Shown piece after piece: positions 35,301 to 46,466 of a DNA stretch of 64,000 nucleotides. The stretch's first letter is position 1; every line of letters starts with the position of its first letter. A model generated the notes under the pieces. It was not told where the DNA came from. It searched no databases and saw only the letters and a list, made by a program, of their open reading frames with translations. Source of the stretch: Paraspadella gotoi (lineage: Eukaryota; Chaetognatha); NCBI GenBank assembly GCA_051294375.1, contig CM119263.1:29381134-29445133 (forward strand), written 5' to 3'. The position numbers and the translations under genes were made by a program.

Positions 35301-38300
35301 GCTGTCGTCGTAGTCCATGGCCACTTCCGGCGGGAGGGCGGAGATGGGCGGGATTTCCTCGAGCGAGATCGGAGGAGGAGAAGCGGAGCCCTTGATCGGC
35401 GGAGGTTCGATCGAGGGCGATTTGCGGCGAGGCTTGGGGGTCGACTCCACGGGAGGCTGAAAGGACGGCGTTGTGACCACAGAAGATTCTAAAATGGAAG
35501 TCTGAAAAGAAAAGGAAAGGAAGATTAGGGATGAAAAATTGATGATAATTCAAGCTCTCCTTTCACTTACCTCTTTAAAATCCTCGTAACAGACTGGATG
35601 GTAAGTCCTCTCCTTGATTCTCAGCGCGTCCTTGAGATGCCATTCTTCTTCGTCTTCGTCCCAAAATTGCTCGAAAGCCTCGCCGCATATTTCGCAGGCC
35701 TGAGAAAAGGTGAGAAAAGACTCGTTCACGAATTAACAGATTATTGTTATTATTATTTATTATTATCATCATTATTAACACTCACCGAGTCGCCCTCGCG
35801 ATCTTCCGCCACCGGGCAACTCACGATCTCGCTCTCCGCCGGCTGACGATTCGACGCCGCCATCCCTTCGAAGAAGCTCGAAGACGCTGCGAGGAAAAGA
35901 GAAACAATACGAGGTATACTTCATAAACGATCACAGTATTTCCTTGGGGTTATACTGCAAGAAATACTTCTCTAGAGGTGGAGAACCGTAGATCAATTCG
36001 AACGGCAAATGAGGAGAAATTAATGATGAATAAAATACAATATGATAGAACATAACATTATTTCACCAGAGGGCTATAAATGTCACTCCTGTGAATCTTA
36101 CCTTTGTTCAAGTGCGCTTGATCAAATGGGCAGCAATAAAAAGATTAGTTAAAGAAATATGCATATTGTAATGCCACAAAGGAGAGAGCCGTTCCCTTAA
36201 TTTTAAGGAAAATGTAACAAATTAAATTCGACCCAAAAATACAATTCTTTTGATTTGCACAAACGAATTGCTGGCTTTCAACTTTTTACTTCCCTTAGCT
36301 AAAGTTGAACATTTTTCAAACTTAGGCCTATTCAATTAAATTGTGCAGCAAACTTAAAAATCGCAATACAAATTCAAAAAAAGGAGCCTCCTCCCCTGGA
36401 TCCAACCTGCTTCGTCGAGTTCGGAAATCTCTTCAAACTGGATCCACTCTTCAAGAGCATAGTACCACTTTCGGCTGGAGGCCTTGCGGTTGGCTTCCTG
36501 ATCCCGACGGAACTGGCGAAAATGCCAGTCCAGATGCGGGGCGTAGGCGGAGGCCCGATCAGAGCTGAAACGGACCCCGCAGGTGGAGCACTGAGAGCCG
36601 CGATATAACACGGAGATAGCGCTATCGTAACGGCTGCAAAAAAAATAAAGTTTTTTTACGATTGATGATTATAAAAAGTTTTGAGAAAAAAAAAGGCCGT
36701 CAGGCCCACATTTCACGTAAACTCACATCTTGAGCTTGTTAATGTCCCAATCGAGCAACGACGGCGCCGGCTTCGTCTTTTTCATTACCGGCTCGTCGAA
36801 TCTCTTCGACTCTGGATTCAATTCTGAAAAAAAAAAAGAAAAAAAAAAAGAAACTGATAACATGTGAAAAACAGTTAAAAAAAACAAAAAAACCCAAAAG
36901 AACCGAATGGCGATCAGATTATCTCCCTGATGTTTTCACGAGGATTCATCGTTGCAAAAATCATCATTGTAAGTTAGTAAAACGCAAAATATACAATAGA
37001 AACTGAACACAAAAACCTCACCTCTCCCACTCTCCCCGGACGGCTGCGGCGTCTGATCGGCCACGAATTGAGCGTTGGTCGATACGACGCTCGAGTCTTG
37101 AGCCTCGAAATCGGGCCCGCCGGCTTTGGCGGCGTTGAGGCCCAACTCTTGCTGCTTCTTGTTGATGATGCCGGCGGCGACTAGTTTTTCGAAGAGTTGG
37201 GTGACGTCGCTACCGCCCGACGCCGGAACTGAATTAGAAATATTAAAAATATATTAAAATTACACCAATATTTGAATTTAAATTTGAGCCCGTCCTTTAA
37301 CTTCAGTCATATTCAACAAAACAACAGCACCTGAAGCCTGAGGCGGCAGCAGCAGGGAAAGAGGGTCGAGCGGCGCGGCAGGGGCAGCAGGGGCAGCTGC
37401 GGGAGCCGTCTCGGTCTGCGGCATCGCCCCGGGAACAGAGACGTTGGGAAAACCGGAAGCGGGAAGGGAAGCGCTCATGAACGGAGGCGGTTTCAATTCG
37501 GGTACATCGTTTGAAGACATCGCCGGCGGAATAGGCGGGGGCGGCGGCAGGGGAAGATCTGATTGCTGCTGCTGTTGTTGTTGCTGTTGTGAGGAAGCGG
37601 CAACAACCGTCTCGGTCGAGGTTTCATTCTTCTCCGTCTTGGCGGCCTTTTGACTCGTGGAATACTTTTTAGGCCCGTGTTGAAGGACGATAGGTTTCCC
37701 GTTTTCTGGATCAGTGGGACCTAGGATCTTGACCTCGGGGACGGGAGATTCCAACCGCAACTGATGGGTCTTCCCTCCGAACACCACCGGTCGATCCATT
37801 CCGTCAAAGTCAACGTTGAAAATTTTTCCGTCGATGATGACCTCGTGAAAAGGACCGCCTGGACCCCCAAACAAAGAAAATCGAGGCGAGAGTTAATGCA
37901 AACATATAATATGAAATATACTGACATTAGTGACATAAAACCGACCAAAGGCGGCTTCGAAGTGTCGGTGATCGATCTTGATCCGCATCGGTCGATTCAT
38001 CGGTAACGAATAAGCCACCCCGTCGACGAAGATCTCCCTCGGCGGACCATCGAACTGAATCCCGTGAGGAACTAGTTTTTGTGCCCCGAGAGGCGGCGCC
38101 GCGTTGGGTGGATAAGTGGGCGGGACGAGGACGACGGGGATCACGCCTTCGAAGGACATCTCGCGGATGACGCCGTCGATGACGATTTGACGAGGAGGCG
38201 GGTCGAAACGGATCTGATGGGTCGAACCCTGAGCAATCGTCGAGTGGGCGGGGGGGGGGAAGGGAAGAAGAAAGACGAAATTTAACGGAGTGAAAAAAAA

Positions 38301-41300
38301 ATTTAATTCAGTTTTAAAAAAAGTTCGGGCAATAACATCAGATTATCTCCCAATAATTTCACGACGCGAAACGACAAAGGATTGCATCTCGCGATTCATC
38401 GGTGCAAATGACATCACGTTTTCAAACCAAAAGCCCAAAACCAAAAACCCAAAACGACTCCCAACAACCTTGAGTAAAATGTTCCTCGGCGCGCCCCCCA
38501 GCGTCGTGATAAAGTAGTTGTCGACGAAAAGTTCGTTGGTGAATGAGTAGGCCTGAAAGGCGAAGATCTCGCCCTCGACCGGCATCCGTTGCGGCGGAGA
38601 ATCGAATCGAATCTCAAAGTGAAAATCATCGATCCAAAATTCAGTCGTGGGTCCGTTGACCCAGACGGATTGGGGTTTCCCGCCGATCACCGTCGATCGG
38701 GGGATCTCGCCGATGCGATAGACCAGCTTCTGATCGAACCAAACCTGAAAGATAAATAAATAAATAAGTTTTATTTAAATGATTAATTTAATAAATAAAC
38801 CGATGATTAAATTATCATCAACTCGCCTCCCGATTTTCAGTATCGATCCGGACGGCGATCCTCGTGTTACGAAATCTGATTCGTCGCGCCTCTTCGTTGG
38901 CGCGAACGTAAAAGGTTTGATTGTCGATAAACAACTCGTGTTGCATCGTACGTCCAACGCCCTCTCTGTAGAATAAAAAAAAAGGTAAATTTGTTATGAT
39001 ATATTTTTTACACTTAAGTTTATCCTCCTCACCTCCGACTCCCGCGCATCTGTTGGACGTTCCGCAACAGCATCCGATGCCGAGGATCCACGCCGTCCTT
39101 GAGTTGTTCCTCCAACATCTCCTTGACCAGAGGCGTTGATGGCGGACGATCGTGTCGACCACCTCCACCACCTCTGGCCGGCATGGAGAGACGAGGAAGG
39201 GCGTTGTGATGTCCTCCCTTGCCGATCGTCTTCAACGCGTCGGCGCGGAGATCGTTCTCTTCCTTGACGTCGCGATTCGGACTGGAGACGCTCGCGGTCG
39301 CGTTGGCGGCGGTGGGCTTCGATTCGCGAGTCTCCCAAAGGGGCGAATCCGCGCGTTTCGCTGTGTAGAGACGAAAGTTGGGAATTTATTATTTCTATTT
39401 AATATTTTGTTATTATTACTTTTTTTGTTTTTCTGAAAGAAAACAGAGCAAACAAATAATTGCGGGAATGGTTGCAAAAAGATCTCACGTTAATAATAAA
39501 CGTGAAACTTGAAAAATAAAAGTAAAAAAACTCACGAGCGCCTTCGCTGGGGCTGCGTCTCCCGTGACCGTAGTCGACGACTTGGGGCGCGACCTCCTGG
39601 CGCCGCCGACGAGGATCTCGCGGTTTTCGAAGATCTTGATCCTGAAGAATAAAGTGGACGGAATTAAAAAAAGACCACAGTGACAAAAGCCCCAGCACCA
39701 CTCTCCTTACCTTTAACCCTGTGGCCTTGTCGATGTCGACCAACTTGGCGACGACTTCCTTCAGCTGCTCCGCCGTCAACTTCCCCTGACGCAGCTGTTC
39801 CTCCACGGGACCCATAACCACTGCGTGTCGACCGCAAAACTCGGCAAAGTTGCCGAGAGAGGGCGGGATGAGGGGCTCGAGAGAGGAGGAAAAGGCGCTG
39901 TCAAAGAAAATTAGCGAGGTTTTAATCACGAGTTTTAGGTTTCTCTGTCGGTGAAGTAAGATAAGCAAAAAAAATTGTTACAGAAAAAGAACCATCGTTT
40001 AAAACACGTATTTTTGAAAATCAAATGGGAAACGAAATGGATTTCGTCTCTTAATTAAAAAGAAGCGAAAAGGAAGAAAAGAAGTATGAATAAAAATCTT
40101 AAAAGCATAAGGATCGTCGCAATCGCATAAGAAAAATCTGGATTGACGACAAATTTTTATACTAAAAAAAATCAAATTTAAGAAAAGAAAATTAATTTAT
40201 AAACAGAAAAAAAAATAAGAAAAGAATAAATATAAAGAAAGAATAGAAAGGAAAGAAAGGAAAGAAAGAATAGAAAGGAAAGAAAGAATAGAAAGGAAAG
40301 AAAGAATAGAAAGGAAAGAAAGAATAGAAAGGAAAGAAAGAATAGAAAGGAAAGAAAGAATAAAAAGGAAAGAAAGAATAAAAAGAATAAAAAGAAAAGA
40401 AAGAATATAAAGGAAAGAAAGAAAAATAAAAATAAAGAGAGTAACGAGAAGAAAGAACGAAATACAAACCCGATGTTGCGATAGCAAAATGACAATATGC
40501 ACAAATGCGAAGCCTAATTTTACGAGTTCAATCCTAATTTAATTTTTTTTTTTAAATAAAAACGCAGAGAGAGAGAGAGAGAAGCAAAATCGTTTTCGGA
40601 CGAATCAGCAGCGGCAGCAGCAGAGGCACCCAGAAAAAAAATCAAAAGGCAGTAGCAGAAGCAGCAGGAGAAAAGAAAGAAAAAGAATAAGCCCCTGCAG
40701 AGCCAGCTGCAGACTCGTTTTTTTCCCCTATGAATCAGTGACTATCCAGACTCAATTTTAAGCACATCGATGATGAGAAGCTGTATATAAATTTTCAGCT
40801 TTATACACCCAAATTTAATCATAAAAAAGGCGATCTATAATTTGGAACGCCGACGACGACGCCACTTATGCGCAAAAGCGTTACAATATCGTCGCAATCG
40901 CTTCGCGTTAAAAAGAGAAGGATGTTTCGAGACGAAATCGTTCAAAAAATTTTGAGCATAGAAGAAATACAATAAATGAGAACCGTAACGTATGGTTCCA
41001 GTCGGAAACGAACAACCTTGTTCATTTAAATAGAATTTAAAACAACCTAGCTATTTCAACCTGATGTTTCAAATTGAAGTCCGCGTCATTATTCACCTCA
41101 ATAACTCTCGCTTCGCCGAGGAGGCGGAAGGCACACCCGGCTTGGCAGATTTTTCCGCCGCCGACGAGGAGGGCGGCGTGAACTTTCGTAGGTCTTGATC
41201 CTCGGTTCCGAATAAATTCCTGGGATGACAAAAAAAAAATACACAATATACATCATTACAAAAAATACTAATAATTTTCACAAAACTGACGTCAGATCGT

Positions 41301-44300
41301 CTTCCTTGGCCTTTTTCTGGGGCGGCTCCTCCTTCTTCGCCACCTCCACGGACCGCTTGGCGCCGCTCTGTCGCCGCCCGGAACTGCCCGGCCGCTGATC
41401 TCGACCGGACAGGCCCGGCCCGCCTTCGACGGGAGAACGAGCCAGCGTCACTCTGGCTTCCTTCGGCGAACGCGACCGCGAGCCCGATCGTTTTGGCGAC
41501 GAAGATCTAGAACGTTTCTCGCGCGGGGACGAAGCGGAAGAGTCTCGATCGTCGCGGGGACGATCGCCGCGGGGACGATCGCCCTGACCTCGAAACTGAC
41601 GATCAGGATGAGAGTTTTGATCTTTTCGTTCGGGAGTCGATAAGGGAGACTTCTTCGGCGATGAAGACGACGACGACGACGACGACTTCTTCGAGGGTGA
41701 AGATTTCTTTATCTTCGCCTCCTTCGAGTCACGCCCACTCTTCGACGCCTGGACGCCGTTCTTGGAAGTCTTTGGCGCGGGCGTTGTCGTTGTCGTCGTC
41801 GCCGTCGTCGTCTCTTTCGCGTTCTCGTTCAAATCGAAGAGGGCGACTTTCCCTCCAAGTTTTTGTTTCTGTTTCTCCAAATCGGCGAGGATCTTTTCGT
41901 TGGTTCCTCTTTTGTCTTTCGTCGTCTTGGCGACCCGTTGCTTCTTGTTCGCGGGCGCTTTACCCTCGACGAAGGCGACGCGACGCCCGGCGACGTCCTC
42001 GTCGTCGGACACAGCCGGACTAAAGGACGCCTCGGACTCGAATGGCGCCAGAGCGGCGGCCTTGGAGGTCTCGTCGGCCCCGGGCGCGGCGTCCTTGTTG
42101 ACTAGATTGCTGGAGGATCGAGATTTAGCGGCGACGGGGGCGGCGACTCCGGCGGTCGGCGTCGAAGGCTGAACGCCGGCGGCGGCCACTTTCGTCTCGG
42201 AAGGAGATTTTTTGGGAATCTTCATGGCGGGAGGCTTGACGGCCTGAGGGAGGTTGGTCGGGATATCTGGAACCCCGGGAGGCGCGGGCTGACCGACCAC
42301 CAAATCGGCCGTCGGGCGCGAAGGGGCTTCGTTCTTCATTCCCGCTTTGGCGCGGATACGAGGATCGCGGAGATTGACGCCCGCCGGGAGGGAAGACTTG
42401 AGGGGATTTAGGAGTAAGTAGTAAGTCAAATATATATAAAAAAGATTAATCTAAATAATATATGTGGATAAGGCGCTGAAGATGACTATCCGCAACTTAT
42501 TTTACTCCCTTTAACAGCCATGGAACGGATCCTGGGCTTGGAACCAGGCCTCCAAGGCGGTTTACGGCCGTCCTCACGCTTCCCGCAGGGTAAGTACCGG
42601 GTTGGGATTGTACGCGGTACCTAGTGGTCATGAGCTGATGGCTTTACTCAATGAGCCACCGGGTCACGACTGAAGGTGTCATTGCTTATAGGCGGGGTGA
42701 ACTTAGGAACTATTTATGTAGTCGGGCATGCATAACTATTAACTAATGACTACTATTTCAAACACAACTCACCGATTCGGAAGAGTTGGCGTGCCGGTCA
42801 AGCGCCTTCCTTAACTCCTCCTCTTCCTTCGACGGGGTCTTGGAGGCGGCGGCGGCGGCGGCGACGGGGGAAGCGGCGGCGGAGGCGACGGGGGAGGCGC
42901 CGGACGAAGCCGGCGACTTGATCGCCTCCAATTTCGTCTTCATCGCCTCGAGGTCTTTCTGAAATTTGTTTTGGCACTGCTTGAGCTGCTTGGTGATCAG
43001 ACTGTGCCGAATCTGCGCCTCCACCTCATTGAGGTCCACATCGGAGGCGGGGGGCGCCGAGTTGGACTTCGGCGCCGCTTTGGCCGCCGCAGCCGCACCG
43101 CTCGAATGGTGCGGGAGTGAGGGCTTGGCGGCGGCGGAAGCGGGCTTTTACCGGGGAAAGAGAGAGTATAACGACTGTATCTTTGTCTTATCGGAACCCC
43201 TCCCCCAAATAATGAAAGAAAGTAACAAAAATTACTTGTTCATTGGTTTTATTTTGTCAGAAGGGATAATTAAAAAGCTTTCACAACAAACCGTAATCAC
43301 TAATCAGATATAATGATAAATTGATCATCTTATCTAAAAGATCAATCGAGTCACGTAAAAAAACTACCTATAAACATATACATAAGATTACATATACTAC
43401 CATTTACTACTCTATCATATCTCTAACATATCTTTAATACTCCTACTATATATACCACGTGGCCTTTGAGGAATTTCCGGTTGACGTGGATTGTGGCGCC
43501 GAGAGTGGGGGTGGGAGTGGAGGGCGGCGTCGTTGACCCAGGCGCCCTAGCGAGGAGCGGCCATGCTGGATCCATCGAGTTGCACCCCTTGTCGATGCTG
43601 TAGAGTTTCTTCTCAGGGATGATCGGGATCCAGGTGTTGCGAAGGCGGAACATGGCACTGCGAGTCGTCTCGTCCACCTGGGTCAATTTTTTAAAAAAAT
43701 TTTATGTTTGTATTTGTATGTCCACTATTAAACCCTTGCCGACCTTGTCGAAAACCGTGAGAAAGATAGTGGTGATATTTTGTAAAAATATTTCCTTATA
43801 ATTTCCTTTTTCAGGAACGTTTTTCATGATCGAATCCATGAGATAAAGGACGGGCAAAGTTTTTCCCGGCTCAACCTAATAATTAAACAAAACAAAAATC
43901 ACCGTCTTAATAATAATATTATTAATTCAAATTAGTGTTTCCACCAACCTACCCGCAAGAGACGATCTTCGATAACTTTGACGATGTCCTTAGAGAACTC
44001 GGCATTCTCCTCGGCCAACATCGTCAACACGTTAATGTGCGGCTTCGAGTTGAAGCTTAGATCCTCCAACTCTGACTGATAATCCGCGACGGCGGCTTCA
44101 CGCGCGCTCTTCTTTGTATCCATCGTCCCACGTGGAGTTTTGAGTCTCTTCGCCGAAGATCACCAATATGTCGACGGCGGCATGAGTTTCAAGGAGGATA
44201 AGGCGCGTGGGTAAGTGGCTCTTTTAAGGCCACATGATTCCTCGATCATCGATCGATCGATTGCAAAGAAAAGAGGCCAAAGAAAAAAAGATGCCAGAAA

Positions 44301-45539
44301 AATGTGCAGCGGCGCAGCGGGGAAAAAAACGATTCCGGGCTGGCCGACTAACCTCGCTTAGGTAAACAAAAGAAACGTTAATAATAATAACAATAAACAT
44401 GGTCAAGAAAACGTAACAAGAAAATCGAGGATCGGGATTGATTGAGAAAATATCATCAAGTTATTCATAATGATAATAAAGGGAAAGATTTTGGATAAAG
44501 AACAAGTTTGTTAAAAATACGTTTTAATCGCGCCCTAGTTAGTTTTATCATGCTGTAGATTCAAGCATCCCACTTCTAATAAAACATCAGACGAGAGCAA
44601 AGAACACTTTGGATAAAATAAAATGTTTTATTTAAAGACCGGTCTGCAATTTGTTTTGTTTGTTTTTCTTTTTTTTCGGCGATTGTAATATTTGAAGAGA
44701 CAGTTGTAGTATCCGGCGATCTCTCGATCTTCCTCCCTCCTATTCTCCTCTTCTTCTCTATCCTCTTCCTCTCTCGCCGATAGAGATTTTCGCATTCGTC
44801 GATATTCGATCCTTTTGTACGTTTGCCTTTTCCTCATGGAAAATATATTATGTGGTCTACGATATACTTCGTCCTCACTCAGCATAGAGGATAGAGAAGA
44901 AGAGGAAGAGGAGAATAGGAGAGAGGAAGATCGAGAGAGAGCGAGAGATCGCCGGATACTACACGTAACAGTAATTATTTATAATTATTCGCGGCTTCCC
45001 TCTCACCATACGGAGGATCAGAAATTACAAGGATCAACGTGAAAAATTATTCATATTGATCGAGAGTATAATGGCAAGCCTTGACTTTACCGAGATATAC
45101 CACCCTCCTCACGTGGCGTATCACAGCGCATTCTTTTATTGTCTCATTTGTATCGATAATTTATATAATTTATATTTATATCCCTTTTCTAATCACATAT
45201 GATTTGTAGCCTAAAGCATTGACTCTCTCAGATTGCGCAATTGCGCATGGTATCGAATTGAAAAGAAAAATCTAAAAATATCTTCGTACCATAAACCTCA
45301 TCGGCGGCAGCCTGCCACAAGGCCGCCCTCTGCCGGTCCACATCCTTGATGCCCGTCTGGCCCACTTGGCCCGCGAGTCCGGCCTCGAAGGCCCTGGCCA
45401 ATTCCTCGAGCCTCTCGTCGTCGGCGAAGGATAGATTCTGTCGGACGAAGAGCTTGGCCTCGTCGAGGGCGACCCGCCCCGCCGCCCGCGTCGGGACGAG
45501 CGTGTTGTCAAAGTCGAAGACCAACGCGCGTTCGGCCAT
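32380..45539 (-). CDS. NANP: N-acylneuraminate-9-phosphatase-like HAD hydrolase, 252 aa, split by a 12.2-kb intron containing PCF11
   Basis: Three exons: 45539-45290, 33061-32883 and 32709-32380 (759 nt). HAD motif I FDFDNT (nucleophile Asp9, acid Asp11) is in exon 1, motif II LLTNG in exon 2, and motif III Lys (WQKPDPES) with motif IV IGDDWTTD in exon 3. Neither part alone is a functional HAD enzyme. Joining them gives ADEVYG-PGKITESQS at the position where human NANP has its loop, in correct phase, and 252 aa against 248 in human. It dephosphorylates Neu5Ac-9-P in sialic-acid synthesis if the family role holds. Intron 1 (33062-45289) contains all of PCF11 on the same strand. AATAAA overlaps the TAA stop codon (AGGAAATAAAGC), and another AATAAA lies about 25 nt downstream. 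An alternative is that exon 1 belongs to a separate gene. Confidence 0.85.
33062..34184. other. NANP intron 1 / PCF11 downstream region
   Basis: 1.1 kb of AT-rich DNA between the PCF11 stop and NANP exon 2. No coding exon is visible. The PCF11 3' UTR and poly(A) site must lie at the right side, and the NANP exon 2 acceptor (TTTACTCAG) at the left. Confidence 0.6.
34185..44123 (-). CDS. PCF11: PCF11, pre-mRNA cleavage and transcription-termination factor, 2016 aa
   Basis: Nineteen exons: 44123-43953, 43875-43744, 43677-43456, 43144-42773, 42396-41291, 41219-41097, 39897-39711, 39641-39536, 39360-39033, 38965-38827, 38744-38469, 38228-37946, 37858-37331, 37228-37022, 36823-36727, 36633-36407, 35886-35786, 35699-35571 and 35501-34185 (6051 nt, all phases join). 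Residues 1-~140 are a CTD-interaction domain (VLYLMDSIMKNV; FRLRNTWIPI). Next come a low-complexity S/K/R region with NLRDPRIRAK; tandem modules of the type FxGPPRxIxxDG (about 920-1200); polyglutamine (about 1250); and DVTQLFEKLVAAGII. Two zinc-binding elements follow: CSTCGVRF...HLDWHFRQ at about 1440 and CEICGEAFEQFWDEDEEEWHL...HPVCYED at about 1540. The Ser/Pro/Ala-rich tail ends NPFDG. PCF11 works in CFIIm with CLP1. Intron 10 is GC-AG. The gene lies inside NANP intron 1. Confidence 0.96.
40097..40915 (+). mobile_element. MITE-like family 1, copy C (in PCF11 intron 6)
   Basis: The left end TCTTAAAAGCATAAGGATCG and the AAAGAATAGAAAGGAAAG-type microsatellite, GA tract, CCCCTGCAGAGCCAGCTGCA block and GGAACGCCGACGACGACGCC block match copies B and D. 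The right-end hairpin differs: ATCGTCGCAA is followed by TCGCTTCGCG, as if the loop and second arm were rearranged relative to copy B. It preserves the uninterrupted CAGTGACTATCCAGACTC site that copy D has interrupted by another insertion. Confidence 0.75.
42470..42670 (-). repeat. tRNA-derived SINE-like insert (in PCF11 intron 4)
   Basis: On the minus strand the sequence begins GTCGTGACCCGGTGGCTCAT. TGGCTCATTGAG fits a Pol III A box (TRGYNNANNNG), and about 40 nt downstream GTACAATCCC weakly resembles a B box. The GC-rich block stops abruptly at AT-rich intron DNA and has no splice or coding role. The SINE assignment is tentative; a second genomic copy would be needed. Confidence 0.4.
44124..45289. 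other. NANP intron 1 segment upstream of PCF11
   Basis: Holds the 5' flank of PCF11 next to its ATG, with CG-richer sequence at 44100-44230 that may be its promoter and 5' UTR, then AT-rich DNA and a long inverted repeat at 44706-44962. No coding exon is visible. Confidence 0.55.
44706..44962. repeat. long inverted repeat (hairpin) upstream of PCF11
   Basis: The left arm starts GTAGTATCCGGCGATCTCTC (44706) and continues through pyrimidine-rich TCTTCCTCCC...CTCTATCCTC to about 44764. The right arm (44888-44962) is its inverse, from GAGGATAGAGAAGAAGAGGA to GAGATCGCCGGATACTAC. Arms are about 60-75 nt and near-identical apart from small indels; the spacer is about 120 nt. It could be a foldback element or, if transcribed, a long hairpin RNA. 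Confidence 0.8.
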
Positions 45540-45773
45540 AATGATTATCGAGGGAATTTTAAATGTATTCAACTGTTTATTTACGGAACATCATCGCATG
45601 TAATGAGAAAAAAAAAACATTTTTGTTTCGTAGTATAAAACTATAATCATAATCGGTAGAGAGAAATAAAAACTAAATACTGAAAACGAGTTGCTTTATG
45701 AATAAAAGCAGAAGGAAATGAGGATCAGAATGCGAAATCTAAAATCTAAAACTCGAGATGATATTGAGGAAAC

Positions 45774-46409
45774 TCAAGGAATCTCTCCCGTGGCTTTCTT
45801 TCGATGGTGAACGAAAATCTTCTCCTTGAGCCATTCCTTGTCGAAAGGAAGGTAAACCATTCCCAAATTGGGAACATCCTGGGGAGGGGGAAATAGGATG
45901 GATTTTGAATAAAATTGTAAACAATTTTCAAAAATATCTTTATAAAAACATGAAACTCTCTCTTCTTTATTCACCAAGGAGCAATCTTTCGAAGTTAACA
46001 AATAACACTCGAAAGTGGACGACGCGTTCGAACCTGCAAGACGAAGACGTTGATGTCGCCGAGTCCGTCGATAAAGGACAAAAGGTCGCTCATATTGTAA
46101 TGGCTCGGGGACGAGCCAGATTTTTGGAGGTGTTCCTGCAGGAACGGGGAAGGTTTGTTCACCTATTTCTTTCAAAATGTAATAATAACATCGCAAGAAA
46201 TTTTTTTAAAAAATCTTAAAAGCATAAGGATCGTCGCAATCGCATAAGAAAAATCTGGATTGACGACAAATTTTGATACTAAAAAAAAGAAATTTGAAAA
46301 AAAAAAAATAATAAAGCACCGAGGAAAATTAAAGTTATAGTTTCTGGAAAAAAAATATTAACAAAAAATAAACTGATCAGCAGACGCAGCCCCGGAGAAA
46401 AAAAAAAAG

Positions 46410-46466
<57 letters not shown>

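Noticed and set aside
44628-45042. Overlapping plus and minus frames rich in E/R near the PCF11 upstream region
   Set aside because: Produced by the two arms of the inverted repeat at 44706-44962; not coding.
45228-45572. NANP exon 1 region as an independent small gene
   Set aside because: It contains only HAD motif I and ends at a donor. Phase and sequence fit exactly to the remaining HAD exons at 33061, and no other continuation is nearby. Kept as an alternative in the NANP entry.
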